Positions 9,264-17,294 of a DNA stretch of 64,000 nucleotides are shown here, piece after piece; position 1 is the first letter of the stretch; every line of letters begins with the position of its first letter. The stretch comes from Paenibacillus_AR sp051594765. GTDB lineage: Bacteria; Bacillota; Bacilli; Paenibacillales; NBRC-103111. A program made the position numbers and the translations under genes. The notes under the pieces are model-generated. The model saw only the letters and a list, made by a program, of their open reading frames with translations, searched no databases and was not told where the DNA came from. The stretch lies in contig NZ_JBPPGJ010000012.1 of assembly GCF_051594765.1 (NCBI RefSeq), positions 1 through 64,000 on the forward strand, given 5' to 3'.

Positions 9264-9346
9264 GGAGGGCTAGCGAAGTGGCCAAACGCAGCAGACTGTA
9301 AATCTGTTCTCTGACGAGTTCGGTGGTTCGAATCCATCGCCCTCCA
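9264..9346 (+). tRNA. tRNA-Tyr(GTA)
   Basis: A class II tRNA with acceptor GGAGGGC/GCCCTCC, anticodon loop CTGTAAA and an extended variable arm. Confidence 0.95.
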
Positions 9347-9366
9347 TTGTTTTACCCTTATTTCAT

Positions 9367-9443
9367 GGCGGTCGTGGCGAAGTGGTTAACGCATCGGATT
9401 GTGGCTCCGACACTCGAGGGTTCGATCCCCTTCGATCGCCCCA
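9367..9443 (+). tRNA. tRNA-His(GTG)
   Basis: The anticodon loop is TTGTGGC. An extra 5' G pairs with C73, the histidine identity feature. The 3' CCA is encoded. Confidence 0.95.
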
Positions 9444-9447
9444 TTGT

Positions 9448-9520
9448 GAGCCATTAGCTCAGTCGGTAGAGCACCTGACTTTTAATCAGGGTGTCGTAGG
9501 TTCGAGTCCTACATGGCTCA
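9448..9520 (+). tRNA. tRNA-Lys(TTT)
   Basis: Acceptor GAGCCAT pairs with ATGGCTC, and the anticodon loop is CTTTTAA. It starts four bases after tRNA-His. Confidence 0.95.
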
Positions 9521-9539
9521 TGTTTCATTTATTTAACGG

Positions 9540-9568
9540 TTGAATCGCAAGCGATTTCGAGGTATAAT
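9540..9568 (+). promoter_or_regulatory. Internal sigma-A promoter of the tRNA cluster
   Basis: TTGAAT (9540-9545) and TATAAT (9563-9568) have a 17-base spacer. They lie in the 126-bp gap after tRNA-Lys, so the last four tRNAs have their own promoter. Confidence 0.8.
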
Positions 9569-9646
9569 CAATTTTGCCCTCACTTGATACGCATTAGACG
9601 CACCTCTTGCCTTACAGCGCGTATCTTGGTATTGGATCACCTACAT

Positions 9647-9731
9647 GCGGTCGTGGTGGAATGGCAGACACGCTATCTTGAGGGGGTAGTGAGCTTTGCT
9701 CGTATGGGTTCAAGTCCCATCGACCGCACCA
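9647..9731 (+). tRNA. tRNA-Leu(GAG)
   Basis: A class II tRNA with acceptor GCGGTCG/CGACCGC, anticodon loop TTGAGGG and a long variable arm. CCA is encoded. Confidence 0.93.
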
Positions 9732-9740
9732 TTATCTTAT

Positions 9741-9812
9741 GCGGACGTGGCTCAGTGGTAGAGCATCGCCTTGCCAAGGCGAGGGTCGAGGGTTCGAATC
9801 CCTTCGTCCGCT
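9741..9812 (+). tRNA. tRNA-Gly(GCC)
   Basis: Acceptor GCGGACG pairs with CGTCCGC, and the anticodon loop is TTGCCAA. Confidence 0.95.
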
Positions 9813-9827
9813 TTTTTTTATTTCTAT

Positions 9828-9906
9828 GCCGGTGTGGCGGAATGGCAGACGCGCTCGACTCAAAATCGAGAGGGAAACCGTGGAGGTTCGAGTCCTCTCA
9901 CCGGTA
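9828..9906 (+). tRNA. tRNA-Leu(CAA)
   Basis: The anticodon loop CTCAAAA gives CAA. The acceptor GCCGGTG/CACCGGT has a G1-U72 wobble pair. Confidence 0.9.
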
Positions 9907-9914
9907 TCATGCAT

Positions 9915-9985
9915 GCGGGTGTAGTTCAATGGTAGAACTTTAGCCTTCCAAGCTAATAGCGTGGGTTCGATTCCCATCACCCGCT
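9915..9985 (+). tRNA. tRNA-Gly(TCC)
   Basis: Acceptor GCGGGTG pairs with CACCCGC, and the anticodon loop is CTTCCAA. It is the last gene of the cluster. Confidence 0.95.
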
Positions 9986-10001
9986 TATCGGCAAGCAGAG
10001 T

Positions 10002-10038
10002 AAGACCACAGACCGTCAGGTTTGTGGTCTTTCTTTTT
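10002..10038. terminator. Terminator after the tRNA cluster, also facing the AraC gene
   Basis: The stem AAGACCACA/TGTGGTCTT is followed by TCTTTTT on the plus strand. Confidence 0.85.
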
Positions 10039-10049
10039 GTTCCTGCTGT

Positions 10050-10910
10050 TCAGGAGCAGCTCTTCTTCACGACTGGGATCCATAGTTCATTCCGGTTCAT
10101 GTCCGGCGGCAAATAACGCTCTATGGCGGGGAGATCACCCGGCTCGTACACGGACGCCGGCAGCCATTCCGCGTACATGCGCCTCCAGATATCCTGCAGC
10201 CCTTCCGGCTGGCCCGGCGCGTTGAAGACCGCCCAGGTGGTTGCAGGAAACGTCCATTCGGTCATCCCATCCGTCGCCGAATCCTCTGAGACCACGGCGA
10301 GGACATAATCGAACGCCTCTCCTTTTCCCCATTGCCCGCCTGCGCAGACACCGAGGAGTCCGCTCAGCGGATGCTCCGCCTTGCCCACTGCCCACAGTCT
10401 CTCGAAAATCCCATCCGCCTGAGCCTTTGACCAGATCCCCGGCACCGCGGCAAAGGCCATCTCCATGGATACCCGGTGGCTGAACCCCAGTACTTGAAAG
10501 GCTGGCGTAACTTCGATCCGATAGTCCATTCCCGTCACTCCTTTTATGGTGAGTTGAAAGGACATGCGGGGATAGGACTTGACCGTTGCTCCTGAGCTCC
10601 GTGCCGCCGTGGGAGTAATCCCATGCATATTCTGAAATGCGCGGGTGAAGGCCTCCGGGGAATCGTATCCGTACTTCAGCGCGAGATCCACCACCTTGAC
10701 CGTGCTCCCGTACAGCTCGAAGGCCGCCAAGGTTAACCTCCTCCTGCGCATATACTCCGACAGGGACATATCCGTCATAAAGGAGAACATCCGCTGAAAA
10801 TGGTGCTCCGAGCAGCAAGCCGCCTTCGCGATGTCCCTGTATGCGATCTCTTCCGTCAGGTGCTCCTCCATATAATCGATGGCCGCATTCATTCGGGCAA
10901 CCCAATCCAT
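10050..10910 (-). CDS. AraC-family regulator with C-terminal effector-binding domain
   Basis: The N-terminal AraC/XylS DNA-binding domain (about residues 1-105, two helix-turn-helix units, with LALKYGYDSPEAFTRAFQ in the second) is fused to a GyrI/effector-binding-like domain from about residue 125 to the end. Such fusions sense small molecules directly. The start is placed at the ATG at 10910 because GAGAGG and AAGGG precede it. A longer reading from 10979 has no Shine-Dalgarno and adds an unrelated-looking 23 residues. It is divergent from the phytase gene. The inducer and targets are unknown, and control of the phytase is possible but unproven. Confidence 0.85.
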   Translation of the reverse strand: MDWVARMNAAIDYMEEHLTEEIAYRDIAKAACCSEHHFQRMFSFMTDMSLSEYMRRRRLTLAAFELYGSTVKVVDLALKYGYDSPEAFTRAFQNMHGITPTAARSSGATVKSYPRMSFQLTIKGVTGMDYRIEVTPAFQVLGFSHRVSMEMAFAAVPGIWSKAQADGIFERLWAVGKAEHPLSGLLGVCAGGQWGKGEAFDYVLAVVSEDSATDGMTEWTFPATTWAVFNAPGQPEGLQDIWRRMYAEWLPASVYEPGDLPAIERYLPPDMNRNELWIPVVKKSCS

Positions 10911-10996
10911 CCCTTCACATCCTCTCGCTTCATTACTATATCGGATCCGTTCCAGGGGTTCCGTGCATTTGGGGGCCATTCCAAGTCAGGTCTTTC

Positions 10997-11050
10997 TTTG
11001 GAATATCTTAACATCCCTCTAACACGGGGAAAACCATTCCTCCTTATGAT
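10997..11050 (+). promoter_or_regulatory. Candidate Pho box and -10 of the phytase promoter
   Basis: Hexamers TTTGGA (10997), TTAACA (11008), CTAACA (11019) and a weak AAAACC (11030) repeat every 11 bp. The TT(A/C/T)ACA direct repeat with 5-bp spacing is the PhoP binding pattern of Bacillus. A TATGAT -10 is at 11045-11050 with no good -35, as at PhoP-activated promoters. Phytase genes of Bacillus are known phosphate-starvation genes. Confidence 0.6.
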
Positions 11051-11085
11051 AGAGCAAATCGCTACCAAAAGGAGATCCGATCACC

Positions 11086-12477
11086 GTGAATTTGAAAACC
11101 ATTCTAGTAACAACCGTAACCGCATCCGCCCTGCTCGCCCTTCTGGGGACGAACGCCTATGCCGCCGATTCGGGGTATGTGCCCCTTCGGACGGAGCTGG
11201 AGAAGCTGGGCGCCAAGATAACCTGGGACGAGAAGGACCAAACCGTCACCTTTAAGCTGGGCAACGGCATCGTAGGGTTCGTAGCCGTCGATAAGAGCGA
11301 GTACCGCCTGGCAGGCAAAACGGGCAAGCTTCCGGCACCCGTCAAGCTGGTGAACGAGCGCACCCAGGTTCCCTCCTCCCTTCTGCAGAGCATCCGGGAT
11401 GAACAGGCCAAGTACCAGGATCCCAAGGACGCTATCCCGACGTTCGCGGTACAAGCCTCGGCCGAGACGGAAGCCGTGGATTCCGGCGATGATGCCGCGG
11501 ATGATCCGGCCATCTGGCTGGATCCGAAGGATCCCTCCCGCAGCAAGCTGATCGCCACGAACAAAGCGGGCGGCATCCTGGTCTATGACCTGGCCGGCAA
11601 GCAGCTTCAATCCTACAAGCTCGGCAAAATGAACAATATTGACCTGCGCTACAGCTTCCCTCTCGGGGGCAAAAAGGTAGACATCGTCGCGGCCACCAAT
11701 CGGACCACCAATACCATTGACGTATTCGCCGTCAACGGGGATACGGGCGAGCTGAGCAGCATTGCCGGAGAGCCGATCAAGTCCAAGATGGGAGAGGTGT
11801 ATGGGTTCAGCCTTTACCACAGCCTGAAGACGGATAAGTTCTACGCCCTGGTCCTCGGCAAAAAAGGAGAGTTCGAGCAATACGAGCTCGCCGACAACGG
11901 CCAAGGCAAGGTCAACGGCAAGCTGGTCCGCCAGTTCAAGCTGGCCACCCAATCCGAAGGCCTGGTCGCTGATGACGAGTACGGCTTGATGTACATTGCC
12001 GAAGAGGATGCCGCCATCTGGAAGTACGGCGCTGAGCCGGATGCCGGCAGCGACCCCCTGTCCACCGTCGATATCGCCGACGGACGCCGCCTGCAGGATG
12101 ACATTGAAGGCTTGACCTTGTACTACGGCAAGGACGGAAAGGGCTACCTGATCGCCTCCAGTCAAGGCAGCAACAGCTACGCCATCTATCAGCGGGAAGC
12201 CGCCAACACCTTCATCACCAGCTTCACCATTGCCGACGGAGCCAAAGTGGACGGAACCTCGGAAACCGACGGAATCGACGTATTGGGCTTCGGGTTGGGA
12301 CAAGCCTACCCGTACGGGATCTTCGTCAGCCAGGATGACGCCAACTACGAGAACGGCAAGAAGCTCCACCAGAACTTCAAGATCGTGCCTTGGGAGCGGA
12401 TTGCGGAAGGTGCGGCCTCGAAGCTGCTGCTGGACAACACCGTCAACCCGCGAGAGCTGATTAATCGGAATAAGTAA
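11086..12477 (+). CDS. Secreted beta-propeller 3-phytase
   Basis: A 463-residue exoenzyme. It has a Sec signal peptide (Lys at 4, hydrophobic core, cleavage after AYA at 26), then a short copper-amine-oxidase-type N-terminal module (about 28-105), then a six-bladed beta-propeller phytase domain from about 118. The calcium/substrate motif DDPAIW is at 139-144, and DLRYSF, EGLVAD and DDIEGL propeller motifs follow. Enzymes of this family hydrolyse phytate with calcium to release phosphate outside the cell. The start is GTG at 11086 after AAAGGAG. A Pho-box-like array precedes it and a terminator follows, so it is monocistronic and probably induced by phosphate limitation. Confidence 0.92.
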   Translation: MNLKTILVTTVTASALLALLGTNAYAADSGYVPLRTELEKLGAKITWDEKDQTVTFKLGNGIVGFVAVDKSEYRLAGKTGKLPAPVKLVNERTQVPSSLLQSIRDEQAKYQDPKDAIPTFAVQASAETEAVDSGDDAADDPAIWLDPKDPSRSKLIATNKAGGILVYDLAGKQLQSYKLGKMNNIDLRYSFPLGGKKVDIVAATNRTTNTIDVFAVNGDTGELSSIAGEPIKSKMGEVYGFSLYHSLKTDKFYALVLGKKGEFEQYELADNGQGKVNGKLVRQFKLATQSEGLVADDEYGLMYIAEEDAAIWKYGAEPDAGSDPLSTVDIADGRRLQDDIEGLTLYYGKDGKGYLIASSQGSNSYAIYQREAANTFITSFTIADGAKVDGTSETDGIDVLGFGLGQAYPYGIFVSQDDANYENGKKLHQNFKIVPWERIAEGAASKLLLDNTVNPRELINRNK

Positions 12478-12804
12478 TAATTCTACCTTTGCCCGATTCG
12501 GTTGAGCGTTCCAAGGGCCAAAAACAACAAAGTGGTCGTCGAAAAAATGATATTCATCGAGTAACCCCCAACCCCTGAAGGTCCCCGTCATCCGGCAGGA
12601 TCGCCCTCAGGGGTTTTGTTATGGATCGCGCATCGGGCAGATGGCTACTGACCAAAAAAGGATACAAACAATGCAACTTCTGATATAGATAACCTTCCCC
12701 CTATTGCCTACAATAGGAAGTGTAGAGAGGCCGTCCAGCAGGACGGATCCGAACAAGAGGGAAGTTACTGACCATTTCGACCAATTATGGAGGTGCAGTT
12801 TTCC
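12478..12804 (+). other. Intergenic region with terminator and two inverted repeats
   Basis: After the phytase terminator the stretch holds no convincing coding sequence. Two inverted repeats lie in the probable leader of the next gene: CCTATTG-ccta-CAATAGG (12700-12717), which overlaps a TACAAT -10-like hexamer at 12709, and CCGTCC-agca-GGACGG (12731-12746). No good -35 is visible, so an activator may be needed. Confidence 0.5.
12570..12620 (+). terminator. Phytase terminator
   Basis: AACCCCTGA pairs with TCAGGGGTT, followed by TTGTT. Confidence 0.8.
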
Positions 12805-13773
12805 ATGAAATTAGGTGTGTTCGCGGTATTATTCGCCCAGAAGCTGTTCGAAGAGATGCTCGATTACGTTGCGTCCAAAGGTCTGCAGGCCGTTGAGATC
12901 GGCACCGGTGCTTATCCCGGCAATGCCCATTGCAATCCGGACGTGCTGCTGGAGGATGCGGGCAAGTTGAAAGCGTTTAAGCAAGCCGTCGAATCGCGCG
13001 GCCTGATCATCAGCGCCCTGTCCTGCCATGGCAACCCGCTTCATCCCCAGAAGCCCATCGCCAAGGAGTTCCATGATACGTTCGTGAAGACCGTTCAATT
13101 AGCCGAAAAGCTGGAGGTGCCGGTGGTTAACACCTTCTCCGGCTGCCCGGGCGACCACGAGGATGCCAAGTACCCGAACTGGCCGGTTGCTCCCTGGCCG
13201 AACGACTACCAAGACATCCTGAAGTGGCAGTGGGAGGAGAAGGTCATTCCCTACTGGACCGAGATGGGCAAGTTCGCAACCGACCATCACGTCAAGGTCG
13301 GCCTGGAGCTCCACGGAGGCTTCTCCGTCCATACTCCGGGCACCCTGCTCCGACTGCGCGAGGCAGCAGGCGAAGCGATCGGAGCAAATTTAGATCCGAG
13401 CCATATGTGGTGGCAGGGCATCGACCCGGTTCAAGCCGTTCAGATCCTGGGCCGTGCCGGCGCCATTCACCACTTCCATGCGAAGGACACGTCCATCGAC
13501 CCGATCAACGTCAACAAGCACGGCTTGACCGATATGCAGTCCTACAGCAATATGCTGGACCGCGCCTGGCAGTTCCGTTCCGTGGGCTTCGGACACGATC
13601 TGAAGACCTGGGCGGACATCATGAGCGCTCTGCGCTTGGTCGGCTATGATTACGTCGTGAGCATCGAGCACGAGGATGGCCTTATGTCCGTCGAAGAGGG
13701 CTTCACCAAGGCGGTCCAGAACCTGCAGCAGGTTCTGATCCGCGAGCCTCTTGGCGAAATGTGGTGGGTGTAG
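12805..13773 (+). CDS. Sugar phosphate isomerase/epimerase (xylose isomerase-like TIM barrel)
   Basis: A 322-residue cytosolic protein of the AP2Ec/xylose-isomerase-like TIM-barrel superfamily. The probable metal ligands are at family positions: Glu in GLELHGG, Asp and His in NLDPSHMWW, His in HFHAKD and Glu in SIEHEDG. This divalent-metal site supports keto-aldo isomerisation or epimerisation of sugars or inositol derivatives. The ATG at 12805 is preferred because GGAGGTG sits nine bases upstream and overlaps the alternative in-frame ATG at 12787. It is monocistronic with a terminator directly behind. The substrate is not identifiable from the window. Confidence 0.88.
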   Translation: MKLGVFAVLFAQKLFEEMLDYVASKGLQAVEIGTGAYPGNAHCNPDVLLEDAGKLKAFKQAVESRGLIISALSCHGNPLHPQKPIAKEFHDTFVKTVQLAEKLEVPVVNTFSGCPGDHEDAKYPNWPVAPWPNDYQDILKWQWEEKVIPYWTEMGKFATDHHVKVGLELHGGFSVHTPGTLLRLREAAGEAIGANLDPSHMWWQGIDPVQAVQILGRAGAIHHFHAKDTSIDPINVNKHGLTDMQSYSNMLDRAWQFRSVGFGHDLKTWADIMSALRLVGYDYVVSIEHEDGLMSVEEGFTKAVQNLQQVLIREPLGEMWWV

Positions 13774-13794
13774 TACGATCTGATCTGGAGTAAG

Positions 13795-13832
13795 CCCTCG
13801 GGCGCGTCAACGGCGACGCCCGGGGTTTTTTT
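13795..13832 (+). terminator. Terminator of the isomerase gene
   Basis: A GC-rich hairpin (GGGCGCGTC/GACGCCC) is followed by seven T. Confidence 0.85.
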
Positions 13833-13849
13833 GCATATCCGGATAGGCC

Positions 13850-13888
13850 AAAAAAGCCTCCCGGTGCGTCTCCGCAGCCGAAAGGCTC
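13850..13888 (-). terminator. Probable terminator of the small membrane protein gene
   Basis: On the minus strand AGCCT pairs with AGGCT around a partly paired loop, followed by TTTTTT. Confidence 0.55.
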
Positions 13889-13921
13889 TCGTCATTCATT
13901 ACGGTATGGTCAAGCAGGCTG

Positions 13922-14131
13922 TCAGAACCAAGTCTTCAGCATGCCATAATCCATGATCAGGAATACCAATAGGCTTACCAGCCCGAATCCGATGGCAAAG
14001 AGGTTCTTCTGCTTTGCCGTTAGAGAACGGATCACCCCGATGGCGATGAGGATGGTAAAGGCGATAACAAAGAAATCAAACACATCGATGTGGCCACCGC
14101 TGGTAGCAGCTTCCTCTGCAGCCAAAAACAT
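13922..14131 (-). CDS. Small membrane protein, DUF2759-like
   Basis: A 69-residue protein with two predicted membrane helices (about 17-36 and 44-62) joined by a short basic loop (RSLTAKQKN). A good Shine-Dalgarno (AAGGAGGGG) lies seven bases upstream. The layout and the FAIGFG segment resemble the DUF2759 small membrane proteins of Bacillales, whose role is unknown. That family match is by eye and tentative. It has its own promoter (TTGCGT at 14193-14188, 17-base spacer, TAACAT at 14170-14165 on the minus strand). It diverges from the nitrite/sulfite reductase gene. Confidence 0.7.
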   Translation of the reverse strand: MFLAAEEAATSGGHIDVFDFFVIAFTILIAIGVIRSLTAKQKNLFAIGFGLVSLLVFLIMDYGMLKTWF

Positions 14132-14443
14132 CGAGACCCCTCCTTTTAATTATTATCATGTTATATGTTATATTGTAGTGGTCGCTTACGCAAGTCTTTT
14201 GTTGTATTGTAATGGATTTGGCACAATATTTTCAAACTTAGCCTCGGTATGGACTTGATTTTTACGCGAGTAGCACAAGAAATATGTCGTTTTCTTTTAT
14301 TTATTATGGAAAAAGGTTTGTTTTATAATAAAGCTTTATACCGTCAAACGTTTACGGTGGACACCAAATATGGTAGTATAGCCTTAATGAATTCAGACTG
14401 TTTTAATCGGATTTCTATCGAACGAGGAGGGTGTTCACACACC
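14132..14443. other. AT-rich divergent promoter region
   Basis: About 310 bp without a gene. It carries promoters in both directions: the minus-strand promoter of the small membrane protein, and TTTACG-N17-TAGTAT at 14351-14379 for the reductase. An AAACGTTT palindrome at 14346-14353 touches the latter -35. A longer in-frame extension of the reductase back to 14249 exists but crosses this promoter and has no Shine-Dalgarno. Confidence 0.6.
14351..14379 (+). promoter_or_regulatory. Sigma-A promoter of the nitrite/sulfite reductase gene
   Basis: TTTACG and TAGTAT are separated by 17 bases and lie 65 bp before the start codon. Confidence 0.65.
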
Positions 14444-16054
14444 ATGGCTTACCAACCGATTTGGGCGGAAGACACGTCGAAATTAAATAAAGTGGAGCTG
14501 CTGAAGCTGGAGAAGGATGGACTGGACGTCATCCGCACCATTATTGAACAATACGCCGCAGAGGGTTACGAAGCCATTCCCGAGGATGAGCTGAACCGCT
14601 TCAAGTGGGCCGGCGTCTACGAGCAGAAGCCGAAGGATGGGCACTTCATGATGCGCGTACGCATCAACTCCGGTGTTCTGAACACCGAGCAAGCCCGTGT
14701 TCTGGCCGGCATCGCCAAGGATTACGGCCGCAACCTGATGGACGTCACCACCCGCCAGGCCGTGCAGTACCACTGGCTGCGCGTGGAGCATATGCCGGAC
14801 ATATTCAAGCGTCTGGAATCGGTCGGACTGTACTCCTTTGAAGCTTGCGGCGACTGCCCGCGAACCATCGTCGGCAACCCGCTGGCCGGCATCGATCCGA
14901 ACGAGCTGATGGATACCCGGGCCCTGGTGGATCAGGTTAACGATTATTTCCTGCTGAACCGGGATTTTTCCAACCTGCCCCGCAAATTTAAAATGTCCAT
15001 CTCCGCCAATATTTATAATACCGCCCATGCGGAGATCAATGACCTGGCCTTCACACCGGCTGTCAAAGTCATCGACGGCCAAGAGGTCATCGGCTTCCAT
15101 GTGTGGGTAGGCGGCGGCTTGTCCGCGAAGCCCCACCTGGCTCAGAAGCTGGACCTGTTCGCCCGCCCGGAGGATGTCCTGAAGGTCGCCATCGGCGTCT
15201 GCACCATCTTCCGCGATTACGGCTATCGGGAGAAGCGCCACCATGCCCGCCTGAAGTTCCTGGTTGCCGATTGGGGCGCCGAGAAGTTCCTGGCCAAGCT
15301 GACTGAGATCATCGGCGAGCTGCCCGCCCTGGGCGAAGACAAGACCGTAGGATGGAATGCCGCTTACTTCGACGGTGTTCATCCGCAGAAGGAAGCTGGC
15401 CTGAACTACGTCGGTCTGAATGTTCCGGTCGGCCGCTTAACCGGCGAAGAATTCGAGGAGCTGGCCCGCCTGGCTGACGTCTACGGCAACGGGCAGCTGC
15501 GCACCACCATGTCCCAGAACATCCTCCTGTCCGGAGTACCGGACGCCAAGGTGGATGCCCTTCTGAAGGAGAAGGTGCTGGAGCGCCTGACTCCGAATCC
15601 GAACAAGTTCACCAGCCGCACCGTATCCTGCACCGGTAACGAGTTCTGCAACCTGGCTGTCGTCGAGACGAAGATTCGTGCGGTGAAGGTGGCCGAATAC
15701 TTGGATCAGCATGTAGAGCTGGACAGCGAGATCCGGATTCACTTCGTCGGATGCCCCAACGCTTGCGGCCAAAAGCACATTGCAGACATCGGCCTGCAAG
15801 GCGCATTGGTGAAAACTCCGGAAGGCATGGTCGACGCCTTCGACATCGCCGTTGGCGGTACTCTCGGCCATGGCGCCCAGTTCAACACCGTCCTGAAGGG
15901 CCGTGTTGTCGGCGACAACGTCGGGCCGGTTCTGGCCCAGCTGGTCCTCTATTACAAGGAGAACCGCAGCCAAGACGAGACCTTCAACCAATTTGTGAAC
16001 CGCGTCGGCGTTCCGGCGTTTCAAGACCGTCTCAATACCATCCTGGCTTCCTAA
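14444..16054 (+). CDS. Ferredoxin-type nitrite/sulfite reductase (siroheme, 4Fe-4S)
   Basis: A 536-residue soluble hemoprotein of the NirA/SiR family. It has two ferredoxin-like half domains (HWLRVEHMPDIF and later GQLRTTMSQNILL) and the cluster/siroheme ligands Cys396 and Cys402 (SCTGNEFC) plus Cys437 and Cys441 (GCPNACG). It carries out six-electron reduction of nitrite to ammonia or sulfite to sulfide. Sequence alone does not decide which, and its solitary position gives no help. The ATG at 14444 follows GAGGAGGGTG. No CysJ-like flavoprotein partner is adjacent, which suggests ferredoxin as electron donor. Confidence 0.9.
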   Translation: MAYQPIWAEDTSKLNKVELLKLEKDGLDVIRTIIEQYAAEGYEAIPEDELNRFKWAGVYEQKPKDGHFMMRVRINSGVLNTEQARVLAGIAKDYGRNLMDVTTRQAVQYHWLRVEHMPDIFKRLESVGLYSFEACGDCPRTIVGNPLAGIDPNELMDTRALVDQVNDYFLLNRDFSNLPRKFKMSISANIYNTAHAEINDLAFTPAVKVIDGQEVIGFHVWVGGGLSAKPHLAQKLDLFARPEDVLKVAIGVCTIFRDYGYREKRHHARLKFLVADWGAEKFLAKLTEIIGELPALGEDKTVGWNAAYFDGVHPQKEAGLNYVGLNVPVGRLTGEEFEELARLADVYGNGQLRTTMSQNILLSGVPDAKVDALLKEKVLERLTPNPNKFTSRTVSCTGNEFCNLAVVETKIRAVKVAEYLDQHVELDSEIRIHFVGCPNACGQKHIADIGLQGALVKTPEGMVDAFDIAVGGTLGHGAQFNTVLKGRVVGDNVGPVLAQLVLYYKENRSQDETFNQFVNRVGVPAFQDRLNTILAS

Positions 16055-16072
16055 ACGGATGGATCGATATGC

Positions 16073-16102
16073 GCCCCGGCTTCGTGCCGGGGCTTTATTT
16101 TT
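16073..16102 (+). terminator. Terminator of the reductase gene
   Basis: GCCCCGGC pairs with GCCGGGGC, followed by TTTATTTTTG. Confidence 0.9.
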
Positions 16103-16116
16103 GTCCATGAGCCTAC

Positions 16117-16145
16117 TTCCCAATAGGCTTGAAAGTGTGTATGAT
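16117..16145 (+). promoter_or_regulatory. Weak sigma-A promoter of the DUF4432 gene
   Basis: TTCCCA and TATGAT are separated by 17 bases. The predicted start of transcription falls at the left edge of the palindrome at 16154. Confidence 0.45.
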
Positions 16146-16153
16146 GAAGTTGC

Positions 16154-16169
16154 ACTTTCACGTGAAAGT
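16154..16169. promoter_or_regulatory. Perfect 16-bp palindrome, candidate operator
   Basis: ACTTTCACGTGAAAGT is a perfect palindrome lying between the -10 and the Shine-Dalgarno of the DUF4432 gene. The central CG and flanking TTTCA half-sites are typical of LacI/GalR-type operators. No such repressor is encoded nearby. Confidence 0.6.
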
Positions 16170-16194
16170 TATTCCGAAAGGGAGTATGGTAGCC

Positions 16195-17247
16195 ATGAAG
16201 CTATATGGTCAAGAATGGAGCCGCCGTGATATGGAAGCCCGAGCTGGACGGTTGGAGCAGCTCGGAGGCATCCGCAGGTTCGCTTATACCGAGGGGCCGG
16301 AGGCAGGCAATGAAATCATTCAAGTCCGAACGGGCTCCGGCCTTGCATACGAGGTGCTTCCCGGTAAGGGAATGGACCTTTCCTTAACCGAGTTTGCCGG
16401 TGTCCCCCTGTCCTGGCAATCAACCAACGGGGATGTGCATCCGGCATACTATCGTTCAGAGGGGCTCGAATGGCTTCGCTCGGCTTCCGGCGGGCTTCTG
16501 ATGACCTGCGGTCCCATAAACGTCGGTTCCCCTAGTGAGTTCAGAGGGGCATCCTACGGGCTTCATGGCCGCGCCCATCATACCCCTGCCCGCCACATCT
16601 GCGCCGAGGGAGAATGGCTGCAGGATCACTATGAGATGCGGATCAGCGGGATTATGGAAGAGACCTTCATCTTCGGACACTCCCTCCGCTGGAAGCGGAC
16701 CCTTCATAGCCGGCTGGGGGAGAATCGAATCATGCTGGTGGACCGGGTCGAGAATATCGGCTTTCAGATATGCCCCCATATGATGCTGTATCATTTTAAT
16801 TTCGGGTTCCCGCTGCTGACGGAGGAAACCACCGTTCATTTCCCCGGTCGCAGCCTGACTCCACGCGATGTCGGAACACCTATGGACGGCTATGATCGCT
16901 GGGCCAAGCCTGACCCGGACGCATCGGAGCGGGTTTACTATCACGAGGTGCCTCAGCCTGCCCCTTCAGATGCGGACGGTATGGCAGAGGCCGTAATTCG
17001 ACAGCCGTCTTTTCCACTTGGGGTCGGTGGCACGCGCCCCCTCTCCGTCCGTCTTCGCTGGGACGCCCGCACCCTGCCGAATCTGGTGCAATGGCGGATG
17101 CCTGGCGCAGGGGTTCACGTTCTGGGCCTGGAGCCCTCCAACTGCGCGGTATCCGGTCTGCAGCATGAAGCAGACCAAGGCACGCTGCGCTACCTGGCGC
17201 CTGGTGAGACGGTCACCTACCGGCTGGAGCTGGTGGTGGAGGAATAA
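16195..17247 (+). CDS. Aldose 1-epimerase-like DUF4432 protein
   Basis: A 350-residue protein of the galactose-mutarotase-like superfamily, DUF4432 type. It is an all-beta sandwich with conserved segments VLPGKGMDLS, YGLHGRAHHTPA and MLYHFNFGFPLL, whose histidines correspond to the sugar-binding and catalytic site of mutarotase relatives. It probably acts on a free or modified aldose in the cytoplasm; no signal peptide is seen. The ATG at 16195 is ten bases after AAAGGGAG. An in-frame upstream ATG at 16129 lies across the promoter and palindrome and is rejected. It is a single gene with its own operator-like palindrome and terminator. Confidence 0.85.
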   Translation: MKLYGQEWSRRDMEARAGRLEQLGGIRRFAYTEGPEAGNEIIQVRTGSGLAYEVLPGKGMDLSLTEFAGVPLSWQSTNGDVHPAYYRSEGLEWLRSASGGLLMTCGPINVGSPSEFRGASYGLHGRAHHTPARHICAEGEWLQDHYEMRISGIMEETFIFGHSLRWKRTLHSRLGENRIMLVDRVENIGFQICPHMMLYHFNFGFPLLTEETTVHFPGRSLTPRDVGTPMDGYDRWAKPDPDASERVYYHEVPQPAPSDADGMAEAVIRQPSFPLGVGGTRPLSVRLRWDARTLPNLVQWRMPGAGVHVLGLEPSNCAVSGLQHEADQGTLRYLAPGETVTYRLELVVEE

Positions 17248-17251
17248 TAAA

Positions 17252-17276
17252 AAGACCCTGGAGTGTCCAGGGTCTC
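17252..17276. terminator. Bidirectional terminator between the DUF4432 gene and hag1
   Basis: AGACCCTGGA pairs with TCCAGGGTCT. A T run follows on the minus strand (TTTTTATT) and TCTTCT on the plus strand. Confidence 0.85.
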
Positions 17277-17294
17277 TTCTGCTTAGCTTGCGGA

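Noticed and set aside
9633..9642. TGGATCACCT, identical to part of the 16S rRNA 3' end, just before tRNA-Leu
   Set aside because: A ten-base match is compatible with chance in 64 kb, and no further 16S sequence flanks it.
14249..14443. Longer N-terminus of the nitrite/sulfite reductase
   Set aside because: The extension crosses a good promoter, lacks a Shine-Dalgarno and is not family-like. The ATG at 14444 has a strong one.
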